The notes: generated from the letters alone by a model not told the origin. A stretch of 64,000 nucleotides of DNA from Salinarimonas sp. (GCA_020832565.1 JAFIEI010000001.1:186001-250000), one strand, 5' to 3'. Shown: positions 37,073 to 47,029, counted from the first letter of the stretch. Numbers and translations: made by a program.

Positions 37073-37581
37073 GGTCGGCTTACATCCCTGTTTGCTTCGA
37101 CAGCGATAGCGCGCGCTGAACGCATGAACAAGCATCTCACGCTGCTTCGGGAGGTCAGAGGAAGCTTCAGGAGTACAATTGAAAGCAGGGAGGCGGAGGT
37201 GATTGCAGGGTCATTCAGACCCGAATTACCGATTAATTTACCAAAAATTCGGTGAATTCTGAGGAAAAAGCAATCTAAAATTATATATATTTAATCAAAA
37301 ATTATCAATGGGTGCGTTGCATGCCTTGCATTGAAGAATTCTTGGAGTGCAAGCATTCGCTTGGTCAAGCCATACGAAACGACTTCCTCGGCACATGCAT
37401 GTTTTCGAGAAATATACATGTTATAATTGTATTTTTAAGAGCTGGCTCCTTCGGGCACTGATTTTCCAGGGCTTTCGATTAACGCCTTGTTCAGCTGGTT
37501 GGTCGACCATGCGTCACATACGGGAATGGCTGCGGTGCAGGGGGCGCCGCGCGGCAACCTCCCGGGGATGCGTCTGGAGCG
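37073..37581. other. AT-rich divergent intergenic region
   Basis: About 510 bases lie between the ammonia-lyase and a PAS-GGDEF-EAL gene. The middle is AT-rich (aaaattatatatatttaatc). A TATAAT at 37432-37437 faces the plus-strand gene but has no good -35 at 17 bases. A 10-bp palindrome, acatgcatgt, lies at 37393-37402. No gene was recognised; the track ORF starting at 37347 lacks coding character. Confidence 0.4.
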
Positions 37582-39846
37582 ATGAGCGAACGCGCAAATC
37601 AGAAGCCGCTTTCATGCAAGAGCGCGCTTGAAATGGGGGAGGCGAATGCATCCCTCGCGACCGATAGCCCGGCGCGCATCGAGCCGCTTCTGCCTGCGTC
37701 GACTCCGATATCCGATGCCGAACATGATGCCACGCGCTACCGCACGCTTCTCGCCGCGACCGCCGGCCTGATCTGGCATGCAGGTCCGGATGGCCGAATT
37801 TGCGCGATACCGGTGAGCGGGGATCTCGGCGAGGCGCAATTGCAGGCCATCCACGGCTATGGCTGGTGGGACTTTCTACATGCTGATGATCGCCCGAAAT
37901 TTCTGCTCCGTGCGTTGCGTGCGCGGCGGCGCAGGAGTGCTTTCGAGGGTACCTGGCGCATCAGGGACGCGACGGGTGCATATCGCTGGAATCGAATTCG
38001 TGTCGTCCCCTTGTGCGATACGGAGGGTCGGATCACCGAGTGGGTCGGCAAGGCTTCGGATGACCATGAGCGCTATCTCGCACAGGAGCGGGTCGCGGAA
38101 TCGGAGGCGCGTTTGCGGTTGGCGCTCTCGGCGGCGCGCATGGTTGCTTGGGAGTTCGCCCCCGAAGCGCGCAAGAGCAGCCGCACCGACAATTCCCGCG
38201 TGATCCTCGGCATCGATGCGGATGATTTCGAAAGCTACATCGAGAACATGCATCCGGAGGATCGGCCCGTCTTCCATAATGCGTATGTCGACGGTGGCAG
38301 CATGCGCGTCCCGGAACTGCGCTATCGTCATCCCGACGGTCGCCAATTATGGCTCTCGTCGCGTGGCGTCGAGCGGCGGGACGCGGATGGGCGCCGTCGC
38401 ATCATCGGTGTGACCTACGACATCACCGACCGCAAGGCCGCCGAGGAGGAGATCTGGCGTGCGGCAAATCATGATACGCTCACGGGTCTGCCCAATCGCC
38501 GCTTCTTTCTCGCCACGCTGCGCCAGCATGTCGAAAGCGGCGCGCGTTCCGGCGGCGGAGTAGCCCTGGCGCTCCTCGACTTCCTGGACTTCAAAGCCCT
38601 CGATGCAGCGCTCGGTCACGACGGCGCGGACGCGCTCCTGCAGCGCACCGGTGAGCGGCTGCGCAAGCGGCTCGACCGTGACGATATCGTCGCGAGAATC
38701 GGCGGCGACGAATTCGGGGTCTTCCTCGGCGATATCCCCAATGCCGAGCAGGCTGCAAGCGTTGCGCAGTCACTTGCCGAGGTGTTGGCGGAGGATTTTT
38801 ATCAGGCAGATCACATCCTCGCGGCGCGGGTCTGTGTGGGTATCGCTTGGTCGGCGCGCGAAGAAGCCGAGGGCGAAGCCCTGTTTCGGCAGGCCCAGAA
38901 CGCTCTGCATGCGGCGAAGCAGTCGGCGCGGCGCGGCGGAGCACAGGTCCGGCTCTTCGACGATGACATGGTCGAGGGGGTGACGCGGCGCGCCGGCCTC
39001 GCCGCAGAGATGGTGCCCGCTTTGCGTCGTGGCGAGATCATTCCATTCTACCAGCCCAAGATCGATCTCGATTCCGGGCTGATCTGCGGCTTCGAGGCGC
39101 TGGCGCGCTGGCGCCACCCGCTGCGGGGTGTGCTGACACCGGGGGTTTTCGGCTCGGCCTTCGACATTCCGGAACTCGCGCGCGAAATCGGTCGCACGAT
39201 GGCGTGGCAGGTACTCGACGACCTGCGTGGCTGGATCGACGGGGGGCTTGCGGTCGGACCGGTCGCGCTCAATCTCGCTGCTGTCGATTTCAGTGAGGGC
39301 GGTCTGGCCTGGGCGCTGCCGGACATGTTGGCTGAGCGCGGTGTGCCGGCGCGCTTCTGCGCCGTGGAGGTGACCGAGCGCGTCTTTCTCGGGGAAGGTG
39401 GCGGCGCTGTCGCGGCGGCGCTCGCACATCTCGACCATGCCGGAATTCGCATCGCGCTCGACGATTTCGGGACGGGCTACGCTTCACTGGTGCATCTGAA
39501 GCAATGCCCCGTTTCCGAGATCAAGATCGACCGTTCCTTCATTCAGGATCTCGAAACGGATGCGGAAGATGCCGCGATCGTGGCCGCATTGCTGGGTCTG
39601 GCACGGGCGCTCAGCCTCGACGTCACGGCGGAGGGCGTCGAGACCGAGGCGCAGGCGGCGTTTCTGAGCGACCATCATTGCGAACTGGCGCAGGGTTTTC
39701 TGTTCGCCAAGCCGATGGCGCACGATTGTGCGAGTGCGCTTCTGACGCGGCAGATGTTGGAGCGCAACATATCCGGCAGGCGCCGGCGTGTGCGCGATCC
39801 GAATTCGCCGATCGATCCTCAGCGGCTGTTGGCCGGTCAGGGTTGA
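37582..39846 (+). CDS. PAS-PAS-GGDEF-EAL cyclic di-GMP protein
   Basis: Cytoplasmic protein of 754 aa with GGAG just before the ATG. Two PAS domains (about 50-165 and 170-285, ending in GVTYDITDRKAAEEE) precede GGDEF (about 300-455) and EAL (about 475-725). The EAL site looks complete: FEALARW, LNLAAV, EVTERVF, DDFGTG, IKID, AEGVET. In the GGDEF domain the loop ARIGGDEF is intact, but the usual FKxxND reads FKALDA, so a guanine-contacting asparagine is aspartate, and the I-site arginine is missing (DRDD in place of RxxD). I infer that phosphodiesterase activity dominates, with GGDEF possibly a GTP sensor. Confidence 0.92.
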   Translation: MSERANQKPLSCKSALEMGEANASLATDSPARIEPLLPASTPISDAEHDATRYRTLLAATAGLIWHAGPDGRICAIPVSGDLGEAQLQAIHGYGWWDFLHADDRPKFLLRALRARRRRSAFEGTWRIRDATGAYRWNRIRVVPLCDTEGRITEWVGKASDDHERYLAQERVAESEARLRLALSAARMVAWEFAPEARKSSRTDNSRVILGIDADDFESYIENMHPEDRPVFHNAYVDGGSMRVPELRYRHPDGRQLWLSSRGVERRDADGRRRIIGVTYDITDRKAAEEEIWRAANHDTLTGLPNRRFFLATLRQHVESGARSGGGVALALLDFLDFKALDAALGHDGADALLQRTGERLRKRLDRDDIVARIGGDEFGVFLGDIPNAEQAASVAQSLAEVLAEDFYQADHILAARVCVGIAWSAREEAEGEALFRQAQNALHAAKQSARRGGAQVRLFDDDMVEGVTRRAGLAAEMVPALRRGEIIPFYQPKIDLDSGLICGFEALARWRHPLRGVLTPGVFGSAFDIPELAREIGRTMAWQVLDDLRGWIDGGLAVGPVALNLAAVDFSEGGLAWALPDMLAERGVPARFCAVEVTERVFLGEGGGAVAAALAHLDHAGIRIALDDFGTGYASLVHLKQCPVSEIKIDRSFIQDLETDAEDAAIVAALLGLARALSLDVTAEGVETEAQAAFLSDHHCELAQGFLFAKPMAHDCASALLTRQMLERNISGRRRRVRDPNSPIDPQRLLAGQG

Positions 39847-39969
39847 GCATGGCCATGGCCCTCGGGGCGTGCTTCCGGCAATAGCAACAGCGCCATCGCG
39901 GCAGATGCCTGATCATCGTGCGCAGCATCGATTTGGCAGGCGGAGCGGGCGAGCCGCAACTTCGCGGCT

Positions 39970-42900
39970 CTACAGCAGAAACACCTTGTCGTGGGTGCGC
40001 ATGATTTCGCGGGTTGCGAGATAGGCTTCGATCGCCTCGTCGTTGAGGAGCGGCTTGCTGATCAATTCGCCCTGCGCAAAGTCACATTCCGCCCCGGCGA
40101 GGCTGTCGAACTGATCCTGCCGGTCGACGCCCGCGGCGATGACCCCGATTTCCAGATTGTGGGCCATGTCGATGATGGTTCCTGGGATACGCGCGGCTTG
40201 GTCGCGCGTGCCGATCGCCGCGACGAAGGAGCGGTCGATCTTGAGCCGCGAGATCGGAAAGTGCGTCAGATGGGAAAGCGATGTCGCGCCGGTGCCGAAA
40301 TCGTCGAGCGCGATGGACACCCCCAGCGTTGTCAAGGCCGCGAGAGCCTCGCGGACTGTGCGGGCATTGCGGTCGACCAGCGCATTTTCCATGATCTCGA
40401 ATTCGATCCGCTGCGGCGACAGGCCGAAGCGATTCAACATGGCCGCCACGCGCGTCACGAAGCCGTCATCCTTGAGCTGCGTGGCGGTGACGTTCAGAGA
40501 CAGACGTCCGGGGTCGCTGTATCCGGTAATCAGGCGTGCCAGACGTGAAAGTCCGATTTCGAGCAACCTGTCCCCGATTGCGAGAATCTGGCCCGAATCC
40601 TCGGCGATGGCGAGATGATCCCGTGAAAGGAAGACGGGCTCGCTTTCATGGGTGAAGGGCAGCGCCTCGAATCCGGAATGCTCGCCCGTATCGAGGCGGA
40701 TCTGAGGCTGGAACGCCACGGCAAGGCCGCCACCGGACACGGCCTCCTCGATCGCATGGCTGATCTGCTTGCGATGCGCGATGCGCTCGCGCAGTTCCGC
40801 GTCGAACAAGCCCCAGGTGTTCCGGCCCGATTCCTTGGCATGGTAGAGCGCGCTATCGGCATTGCGATAGAGCTCTTCCGCCGTAATGCTCCCCGTATTG
40901 CGGATGGCAATGCCGATGCTCATGGACGGATTGAGCGTGCGCCCATGCAGCTCCAGCGGCTCGCGAATGGCGGTCAGCAGCGTTTCGGCGATGGTGGCGA
41001 TGTCCTCGTGACGGCGCAGGTCTCGCAGCAGGATGGCAAATTCATCCCCGCCGAGCCGCGCCACGAGATCGCCGCAGCGTACGGTCTCGCGCAGGCGCCG
41101 CCCGATCTCGCTGAGCAACGAATCCCCCGCGACATGCCCGAGGCTGTCATTGATCTCCTTGAAGTAGTCGAGATCGAGCAACACGAAGGCGCCGGTTCTG
41201 TCGACCTCGCGCCGATCCTCGGCAAAGTGCTGCAATTGCTCCATCAGAGCCGCGCGGTTGGCCAACCCGGTGAGCGCGTCTTCTCGCGCCTGGCTCAATA
41301 TCCGTGCCTCGTTGGCCATGCGCTCCGTGATGTCGGTCACCGAACAGACCACGCGGGCGCGCGTACCGGATATTTTCTTGAGCGGGGCGGCATTGATCGA
41401 CAGGACACGCTTGCGACCGTTGGGCCAGACGATGGCATGACGTACGTCGTAGACAGGCTCACCGGTCGCCATGACGCGAACGAACGGAAGTTCGGCGGCG
41501 GGGAAGGGGTTACCGTCGAGGTCGGTGATATGCCATTCCGGGGCGTCGAAAGCGCGTCCCTGGACATCAGTATTGACGATACCCAACACCCGTTCCGCCT
41601 CGTCATTGGCGAAGATGATGGCACCGTCCTCGTCAAGCGCGGTAATGGCGGAAACGCTGGTGGCATTGATTTGTGCGAGGAAGTCACGCTCGGCAATCAG
41701 CGCGGCTTCGAGCGCCTTGCGTTCGCTGATATCCTCGACGATCGACCAGATCAACTGACGACCATTCGAATCGTTGATCAACATGCCGTTGATCAGAACC
41801 GGGAAGAGTGAGCCGGATTTGTGGACGCACTCCTTCTCGAACGGTCCGAACCGTCCTGTATGGCGCATGGTCTTGCGCATTGTCCTTTCGGCGGCCTTGT
41901 ACTGTGACGGGGTAAAATCCCAGTAGCTGAGCGCCAGAAACTCTTCGCGCGAGTAGCCCGTCGACAAGAGCAGGGCATCATTGACGTCGACGAAAGCGCC
42001 CGTTTCGAAATCAGTAAGTGCGATCCCGACCGGAGAAAGCTCGAACAGGCCGCGCAGCAGCTGCTCCTGATGCTCCAGTTCCAGTTCGGCCTGCTTGCGC
42101 TCGGTGATGTCGAGATGGGTGCCCGACATGCGTAACGGTTTGCCGCTTTCGTCGCGCGCGGAAACGCGACCGCGATCGAGCACCCAGACCCAGTGACCGT
42201 CCTTGTGCCGCATGCGCACTTCGCATTCGTAGAACTCGGTTTCTCCGCGAAAATGAGCTTCGAGGCATTCGCGCGCGCGCGCATGATCTTCCTGATGGCT
42301 GGTGCGGCGCCAGAATGCGATCGTGGTCGGCAGGATTTCCTCGAGCCGGTAACCGATGATTTCCGCCCAGCGATCATTGTAGGACATGACGTTCGTCGTC
42401 ATGTCCCATTCCCAGGTGCCGACATTGGTGCCTGCGATGATGTCTGCGAGGCGTTGCTCCTGGCGCTTGAGATCGGTGATATCCACGCGCATCCCGACGC
42501 GGCCACCGTCACGGGTCTCTGTTTCGATGATACGCAGCCAGCGTCCGTCCCTGATCGGCTGCTCGACGAGCGAGCGGGGCAGGGCATGCGCGGCGAGGCG
42601 CTCGGCCATCCATTCCTCTTCGCGCCCCTCGGCTTCCGGGAAATTGCCACGTTCCAGGGAAAGGCGCACAAGATCCTCGAAACAAACGCCGAGTTTAACC
42701 GCATCTGCCATGTTCGGATAAAGTTGCCTGTGCTGCTCGTTGAACGCGACGATCCGGTCATTCTCGTCGAAGAGTACGAACCCGTCGGGGAGTGCCTCGA
42801 TGGCATTCTGCAGGCGCTCGCGAGCATCCCGCGCTTCTTCCCGGGCATTGTAGAGTTCGGTGATGTCCTGGAAAGTCCCGAATACGGACACGATCCGCTC

Positions 42901-43569
42901 ACCGTCTCGCTCCGCGCCGCCGGTTGCGCGCCCGTAGCGCTTGTCGCCGGATGCCGTAGAGAAGGCGAGGGTCATGTCGAAAGGTGTGCCGCGCTTCACG
43001 AGTTCGACAATTGCCGCGCGCAGATCCAGGCCGGCTTCGGGATCGAACAGGGCAAGGGCCGTTTCGAAATCGAGCCGGAACGTGTCGGGATTGAGCCCGA
43101 AGATCGCATAGGTATTCTGCGACCAGATCAGCTCTTTCGTCTGCGGGTCGAGCTCCCAGCTGCCGATGCCGGAAATCGCCTCGACCTGGGCCGAATGCGC
43201 GAGCCGCCGCTTCTCGGCAGTGATGTCGCGGATCGACGCATGAATGAGCCCGTCATCGCGCATCTCGGCATACCATTCGAACCAGCGATAGCTTCCGCTG
43301 CGCGCACGGTAGCGATTGGTGAACCGCGCAACGGACTTGTCCGCGAAAAGCCGCGCCGCTGCCTCCCGGGTCGCAGCAATGTCGTCACTATGCAGGAACT
43401 CCGTGAAGCTGCGATCGACGAGTTCGTCGGCGCGCCAACCGAGCAAGCCCTCCCAATCCCCGCGCAACGACACGAAGCGGCCTTCGCAGGTCGCGGTACA
43501 GAGCAGGTCGAAAACGCCCTCGGTCGGATATCGTGGCTCCGGGCGTTGTATGTGGTTGCTATCGGCCAT
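39970..43569 (-). CDS. Six-PAS GGDEF-EAL protein with altered EAL site
   Basis: Cytoplasmic protein of 1199 aa. Six PAS domains fill about residues 10-765, several ending in the linker signature DITERK or DISERK. GGDEF follows (about 770-930; LLDLDYFKEINDSLGH, ARLGGDEF, I-site RCGD), so cyclase activity looks intact. The EAL domain (about 945-1190) keeps FEALPF, LNVTAT, FEIMEN, DDFGTG, LKID and AQGE, but AEGVET is replaced by AAGVDR, which removes the glutamate that serves in catalysis. I infer a cyclase with a c-di-GMP-binding but poorly active EAL. It is convergent with the 37582-39846 gene, both likely sensing small cytoplasmic signals. Confidence 0.92.
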   Translation of the reverse strand: MADSNHIQRPEPRYPTEGVFDLLCTATCEGRFVSLRGDWEGLLGWRADELVDRSFTEFLHSDDIAATREAAARLFADKSVARFTNRYRARSGSYRWFEWYAEMRDDGLIHASIRDITAEKRRLAHSAQVEAISGIGSWELDPQTKELIWSQNTYAIFGLNPDTFRLDFETALALFDPEAGLDLRAAIVELVKRGTPFDMTLAFSTASGDKRYGRATGGAERDGERIVSVFGTFQDITELYNAREEARDARERLQNAIEALPDGFVLFDENDRIVAFNEQHRQLYPNMADAVKLGVCFEDLVRLSLERGNFPEAEGREEEWMAERLAAHALPRSLVEQPIRDGRWLRIIETETRDGGRVGMRVDITDLKRQEQRLADIIAGTNVGTWEWDMTTNVMSYNDRWAEIIGYRLEEILPTTIAFWRRTSHQEDHARARECLEAHFRGETEFYECEVRMRHKDGHWVWVLDRGRVSARDESGKPLRMSGTHLDITERKQAELELEHQEQLLRGLFELSPVGIALTDFETGAFVDVNDALLLSTGYSREEFLALSYWDFTPSQYKAAERTMRKTMRHTGRFGPFEKECVHKSGSLFPVLINGMLINDSNGRQLIWSIVEDISERKALEAALIAERDFLAQINATSVSAITALDEDGAIIFANDEAERVLGIVNTDVQGRAFDAPEWHITDLDGNPFPAAELPFVRVMATGEPVYDVRHAIVWPNGRKRVLSINAAPLKKISGTRARVVCSVTDITERMANEARILSQAREDALTGLANRAALMEQLQHFAEDRREVDRTGAFVLLDLDYFKEINDSLGHVAGDSLLSEIGRRLRETVRCGDLVARLGGDEFAILLRDLRRHEDIATIAETLLTAIREPLELHGRTLNPSMSIGIAIRNTGSITAEELYRNADSALYHAKESGRNTWGLFDAELRERIAHRKQISHAIEEAVSGGGLAVAFQPQIRLDTGEHSGFEALPFTHESEPVFLSRDHLAIAEDSGQILAIGDRLLEIGLSRLARLITGYSDPGRLSLNVTATQLKDDGFVTRVAAMLNRFGLSPQRIEFEIMENALVDRNARTVREALAALTTLGVSIALDDFGTGATSLSHLTHFPISRLKIDRSFVAAIGTRDQAARIPGTIIDMAHNLEIGVIAAGVDRQDQFDSLAGAECDFAQGELISKPLLNDEAIEAYLATREIMRTHDKVFLL

Positions 43570-43790
43570 CGGCTTTGAATATTTCTCGCGTTTGGTTCAA
43601 GAGCATCCGATTCGTCTGAAAAAGTCTTTAATCGAGACACATCCTTACCTGCTTTTTGTCTGAAATATGAAGTGATAATTGTATTACTGTCGATAAGGCA
43701 ATCTTGTGGTGGGGCTTTTGTTGTTGCCTTGTGCCCGTGCATGGGCTCTCGTATGGGGCGAAGGCCCGCTACGGAGTATCGCTGCGCATC

Positions 43791-44465
43791 ATGACATTCT
43801 CCATCGTCGCCCGTTGTCCGCTGACCGGTCAATTCGGCATCGCCGCCGTCACCGCGCTTCCTGCCGTCGGCAAGCTGGTCACCCACGCTCATCCGGGGGC
43901 GGGCGCTGTGGCGACGCAGGCGCTTCTCAACCCCTATCTCGGGATCGACGGGGTGCGCATGTTGCGCGACGGCGCGGATGCGCAAACGGTGCGCGCGGCG
44001 TTGATCGCGAGCGATCCGTGTATCGAATCACGACAATTCGGTATCGTCGATGCGAATGGGCAGGCCGTGACGCATACCGGGTCGCAAAATCTGGACTGGG
44101 CGGGCGCGGTGACGCGCCCCGGTTTCGCGGTCCAGGGGAACCGGCTGACGGGCGCCGATGTCGTTCACGCCATCGCTGATGCCTTCGCCCGCGAACCCGG
44201 CGACCCGCTGCCGAAGCGACTGATCGAGGCGCTCGAGGCCGGTGCTGCCGCAGGCGGTGATCGCGACGGCGAACGCTCGGCGACGATCTATATCGTGGCG
44301 GACGAGGAATATCCGCTTTGGGATATCAGGGTCGATGAGCACCGCGAGCCCATCGCGGAGTTGCGCCGCCTGCATGACATCTTCGCGCGCGAACTGCTGC
44401 CGCATATCAGGCGCATGCCGAGCCGCAGCGATCCCGCCGGTTCGAGTGACGATTGCATCGTCTGA
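43791..44465 (+). CDS. DUF1028 family (Ntn-hydrolase-like) protein
   Basis: Protein of 224 aa from the ATG at 43791 (MTFSIVARCPLTGQFGIAAV), the canonical family start; the track start at 43704 is rejected. GAGAVATQALLNPYLGIDGV, the VQGN motif and an internal DGERSATIYIV match DUF1028, a family with an Ntn-hydrolase fold but no settled function. It points toward and ends 30 bases from pxpA (convergent). DUF1028 genes often accompany amidohydrolase or peptide-degrading genes, so a link with 5-oxoproline use next door is reasonable inference. Confidence 0.9.
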   Translation: MTFSIVARCPLTGQFGIAAVTALPAVGKLVTHAHPGAGAVATQALLNPYLGIDGVRMLRDGADAQTVRAALIASDPCIESRQFGIVDANGQAVTHTGSQNLDWAGAVTRPGFAVQGNRLTGADVVHAIADAFAREPGDPLPKRLIEALEAGAAAGGDRDGERSATIYIVADEEYPLWDIRVDEHREPIAELRRLHDIFARELLPHIRRMPSRSDPAGSSDDCIV

Positions 44466-44494
44466 TGCCGCCCGGGGGCGCGCGCCCGGCTTGA

Positions 44495-45259
44495 TCAGGT
44501 GGCGATGAAGGGGCGTACCGCGATGCCCTTGGCGGTGAGCGTGTCGCGCACGGCGCGGGCCATGCCCACGGCTGCGGGATTGTCGCCATGCACGCAGATC
44601 GAATCGATCTGCGCCTTGATCCGACCCCCGGTCACCGTGGTGATCTCGCCATCCTCGATCATCCGCAGGACCCGCGCTGCGGCGAGGTCGGCATCGTGGA
44701 TGACGGCACCCTCGACCTTGCGGCTGGTGAGGTTGCCGGAATCGTCGTAGGTGCGATCGGCGAAGACCTCGCGGGCCATGGGCAGGCCGAGTTTCTCGGC
44801 GGCACGCTCCGTCGCCTGGGTGGGCATCACCATGTAGACGAGAGTGGGGTCGACACCCTTGATGGCGCGACCGATCGCCATGGCGATATCGTCATCGGCC
44901 TGGGAGAGGTTGCCGAGCGCGCCGTGCGGCTTGACGTGGGTGACCGTATGGCCGGCGAGCTTCGCGCAGGCCTGCAGCGCGCCGATCTGATAGGCCATCT
45001 GCTTTTCAAGATCATCCATGGAATGACCGGAAATCACCCGGCGCCCGAAGCCCCAAAGATCGTTGAAGCCGGGATGCGCGCCGATGGCGACGCCCTTCTC
45101 CTTCGCGAGGGCCGCCGTGCGGTGCATGATTCCGGGATCGCCGGCATGCCAGCCGCAGGCGACGTTGGCGGAGGTGACGATGTCGAGCATGGCCTCGTCG
45201 TCGCCCATCTTCCAGGCGCCGAAGCCCTCGCCCATGTCGCAGTTGAGATCGACGCGCAT
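44495..45259 (-). CDS. pxpA: 5-oxoprolinase subunit A (LamB/YcsF family)
   Basis: Protein of 254 aa. The track's first codon is GTG; the ATG at 45259 is preferred because it overlaps the pxpC stop as ATGA. The family start RVDLNCDMGEGFGAWKMGDD is unmistakable, followed by SANVACGWHAGDP, GAHPGFNDLWGFGRR and VKPHGALGN. With PxpB and PxpC it performs ATP-dependent opening of 5-oxoproline to glutamate, a damage-control reaction. All three genes sit together on the minus strand as pxpB > pxpC > pxpA with overlaps, so they are one operon. Confidence 0.95.
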   Translation of the reverse strand: MRVDLNCDMGEGFGAWKMGDDEAMLDIVTSANVACGWHAGDPGIMHRTAALAKEKGVAIGAHPGFNDLWGFGRRVISGHSMDDLEKQMAYQIGALQACAKLAGHTVTHVKPHGALGNLSQADDDIAMAIGRAIKGVDPTLVYMVMPTQATERAAEKLGLPMAREVFADRTYDDSGNLTSRKVEGAVIHDADLAAARVLRMIEDGEITTVTGGRIKAQIDSICVHGDNPAAVGMARAVRDTLTAKGIAVRPFIAT

Positions 45260-46296
45260 CACGCATTCTCCTCCTGGAAAAAATCAGCCCGGGCATCGAC
45301 CATGCCACCGACGAGATTGAGGGCCAACAGCCTCTCGCTGGTCAGGTCCATCGAACCGGCAGGGATCAGCCGGCCGCGCAGATCGGCGCGCAGGCGGGCG
45401 GCTTCCCGTGCGGCTGTGACTGCTTCCTCACGCGTGACCCCCTGGAAGCGAACGCTGTCGCCGGGGCGCAGTTGCGCGAAACGGGGCAGATCGGCGCTGA
45501 TGATGGTGGCGATCTTGGGATAGCCGCCCGTGGTCTGGCGATCAGCCATGAGCACGATCGGTTCGCCCGATCCGGGGACCTGGATCGCCCCGGTGACGAT
45601 CCCGTCGGAGATGATGTTGAAGCCGTCGGAATGCGCGATCACGGGACCATTCAGGCGATAGCCCATACGGTCTGCCTGGCGTGACAGGGTGTAACTGCTG
45701 TCGAAGAAGGTCGCGAGGCCGGCTTCGCTAAAATGGTCGTCCTGCGGGCCGCGCAGGACGCGGATCGGGCCGCGCGCGGGCTCGAAGGTGTCGGGCAGGG
45801 TGAGATCATCGCCGTCGGGGGCCGCCTTGCGCAATGGCAGAATGTCACCCGCCTGCAGCGCTTTTCCGTCGAGCCCGCCGATCGCAGCGCGGCGATGCAG
45901 CGAGCGGCTGCCGAGCATCGGCGCGACGTCGAGCCCGCCGGCAATGCCGAGCATCGCATACATGCCGTTGCGGGCGGGGCCGATGCTGAATGCATCTCCG
46001 GCGCGTAATGTCACACTCGTCTGCGCGGCGACAGGTTCGCCATCCACGCTGAGCGGCGCATCGGCACCTGCGAGCGCGATGCGAACGACACCTTCCTTCA
46101 CGCGAAACCGCCCGCCGAGACCTGCGAATTCGATGGCGGCTTCGTCAGGATCGTTACCCACGAGCAGATTGGCGAGCGTGAGCGCGTCACGGTCCATCGC
46201 GCCTGCGGGGCCGACGCCGTAGCGTTGCAATCCGTATCGCCCGGCATCCTGGATCGTGGTGGCGGGCCCGCAATCGACGACTTCGATCTCAGCCAT
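45259..46296 (-). CDS. pxpC: 5-oxoprolinase subunit C (biotin-dependent carboxyltransferase-like)
   Basis: Protein of 345 aa from the ATG at 46296 (MAEIEVVDCGPATTIQDAGR), the usual start; the track start at 46413 is rejected. It overlaps pxpB by eight bases and pxpA by ATGA. QRYGVGPAGAMDRDALTLAN, IRVLRGPQDDHF and GFNIISDGIVTGAIQVPGSG are typical of the AHS2/KipA family. It forms the 5-oxoprolinase complex with PxpA and PxpB in the cytoplasm. Confidence 0.95.
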   Translation of the reverse strand: MAEIEVVDCGPATTIQDAGRYGLQRYGVGPAGAMDRDALTLANLLVGNDPDEAAIEFAGLGGRFRVKEGVVRIALAGADAPLSVDGEPVAAQTSVTLRAGDAFSIGPARNGMYAMLGIAGGLDVAPMLGSRSLHRRAAIGGLDGKALQAGDILPLRKAAPDGDDLTLPDTFEPARGPIRVLRGPQDDHFSEAGLATFFDSSYTLSRQADRMGYRLNGPVIAHSDGFNIISDGIVTGAIQVPGSGEPIVLMADRQTTGGYPKIATIISADLPRFAQLRPGDSVRFQGVTREEAVTAAREAARLRADLRGRLIPAGSMDLTSERLLALNLVGGMVDARADFFQEENA

Positions 46297-47029
46297 GGGT
46301 GTCCTCGCGCGCAATCTCTTCGGCAATCCATTCACCTGCAGCCGCCGCTTCGTCGAGTGCCGCCCAGGCATCCTCGGCAATCGCCTCGAAGACGACTTCG
46401 TCGCCGGCATCAATCAGAAAGGCGGGTTCGCGCGCGGGCATGAAGTTGCGCAGGGGCGTGCGCCCGATCAGGTTCCAGCCCGAAGGCGCTTCGATCGAGG
46501 CGATATTGGCCTGATCACCCCCGATCGCGATCGTTCCCGCCGGCGTGACCTCGCGCGGATCGGTGCGGCGCGGCGTGGCGAGGGAGGGATCGAGCCCGGC
46601 GAGATAACAGAAGCCGGGGGTGAAGCCGAGCATCGCCACGGTATAGACACCCGCCGAGTGCCGCGTGACCACCTCGTCCGGGGTGAGCCCGTGCGCCTTC
46701 GCCAGATCTTCCAGATCCACCCCGTACTCACCGCCATAGACGACGGGGACACGCCAGCGACGCGGGGTCTTCGTGCTCGTTTCCAGATCGCCGAGCAGAT
46801 CACGAACGGCGCGCTCGATTTCCTCGTGATCGGTGATGAGTGGATCGAAATGAACCAGCAGGGCGCGGTAGGTGGGGACCGTTTCCAGCAACCCTTCCGG
46901 CGGTGCGGCAGTGAGCGCGGCGTCGAGATCGAGGGCGAGCGCATTGAGGCGCGGATCGACCACGCGGCCGAACTCGACGCTCAGGGCGGCATCCCCGCAG
47001 GGCAGAAAGGCCGGATCGGTGACTGTCAC
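46289..47029 (-). CDS. pxpB: 5-oxoprolinase subunit B (KipI/AHS1 family)
   Basis: Protein of 246 aa. FLPCGDAALSVEFG at the start, YRALLVHFDP, VPVVYGG and the highly conserved LGFTPGFCYLAGLDPSL segment define the KipI/AHS1 family. It is the first gene of the pxpBCA unit. The C-terminal 15 residues are acidic. The protein is cytoplasmic. Confidence 0.95.
   Translation of the reverse strand: MTVTDPAFLPCGDAALSVEFGRVVDPRLNALALDLDAALTAAPPEGLLETVPTYRALLVHFDPLITDHEEIERAVRDLLGDLETSTKTPRRWRVPVVYGGEYGVDLEDLAKAHGLTPDEVVTRHSAGVYTVAMLGFTPGFCYLAGLDPSLATPRRTDPREVTPAGTIAIGGDQANIASIEAPSGWNLIGRTPLRNFMPAREPAFLIDAGDEVVFEAIAEDAWAALDEAAAAGEWIAEEIAREDTHG

Noticed and set aside
42193-43578. 461-aa plus-strand ORF
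   Set aside because: Antisense shadow of the six-PAS protein; no domain and shadow-type composition.
44466-44494. GC-rich inverted sequence between DUF1028 and pxpA
   Set aside because: Partly self-complementary but imperfect and without T-tracts; too weak to call a terminator.
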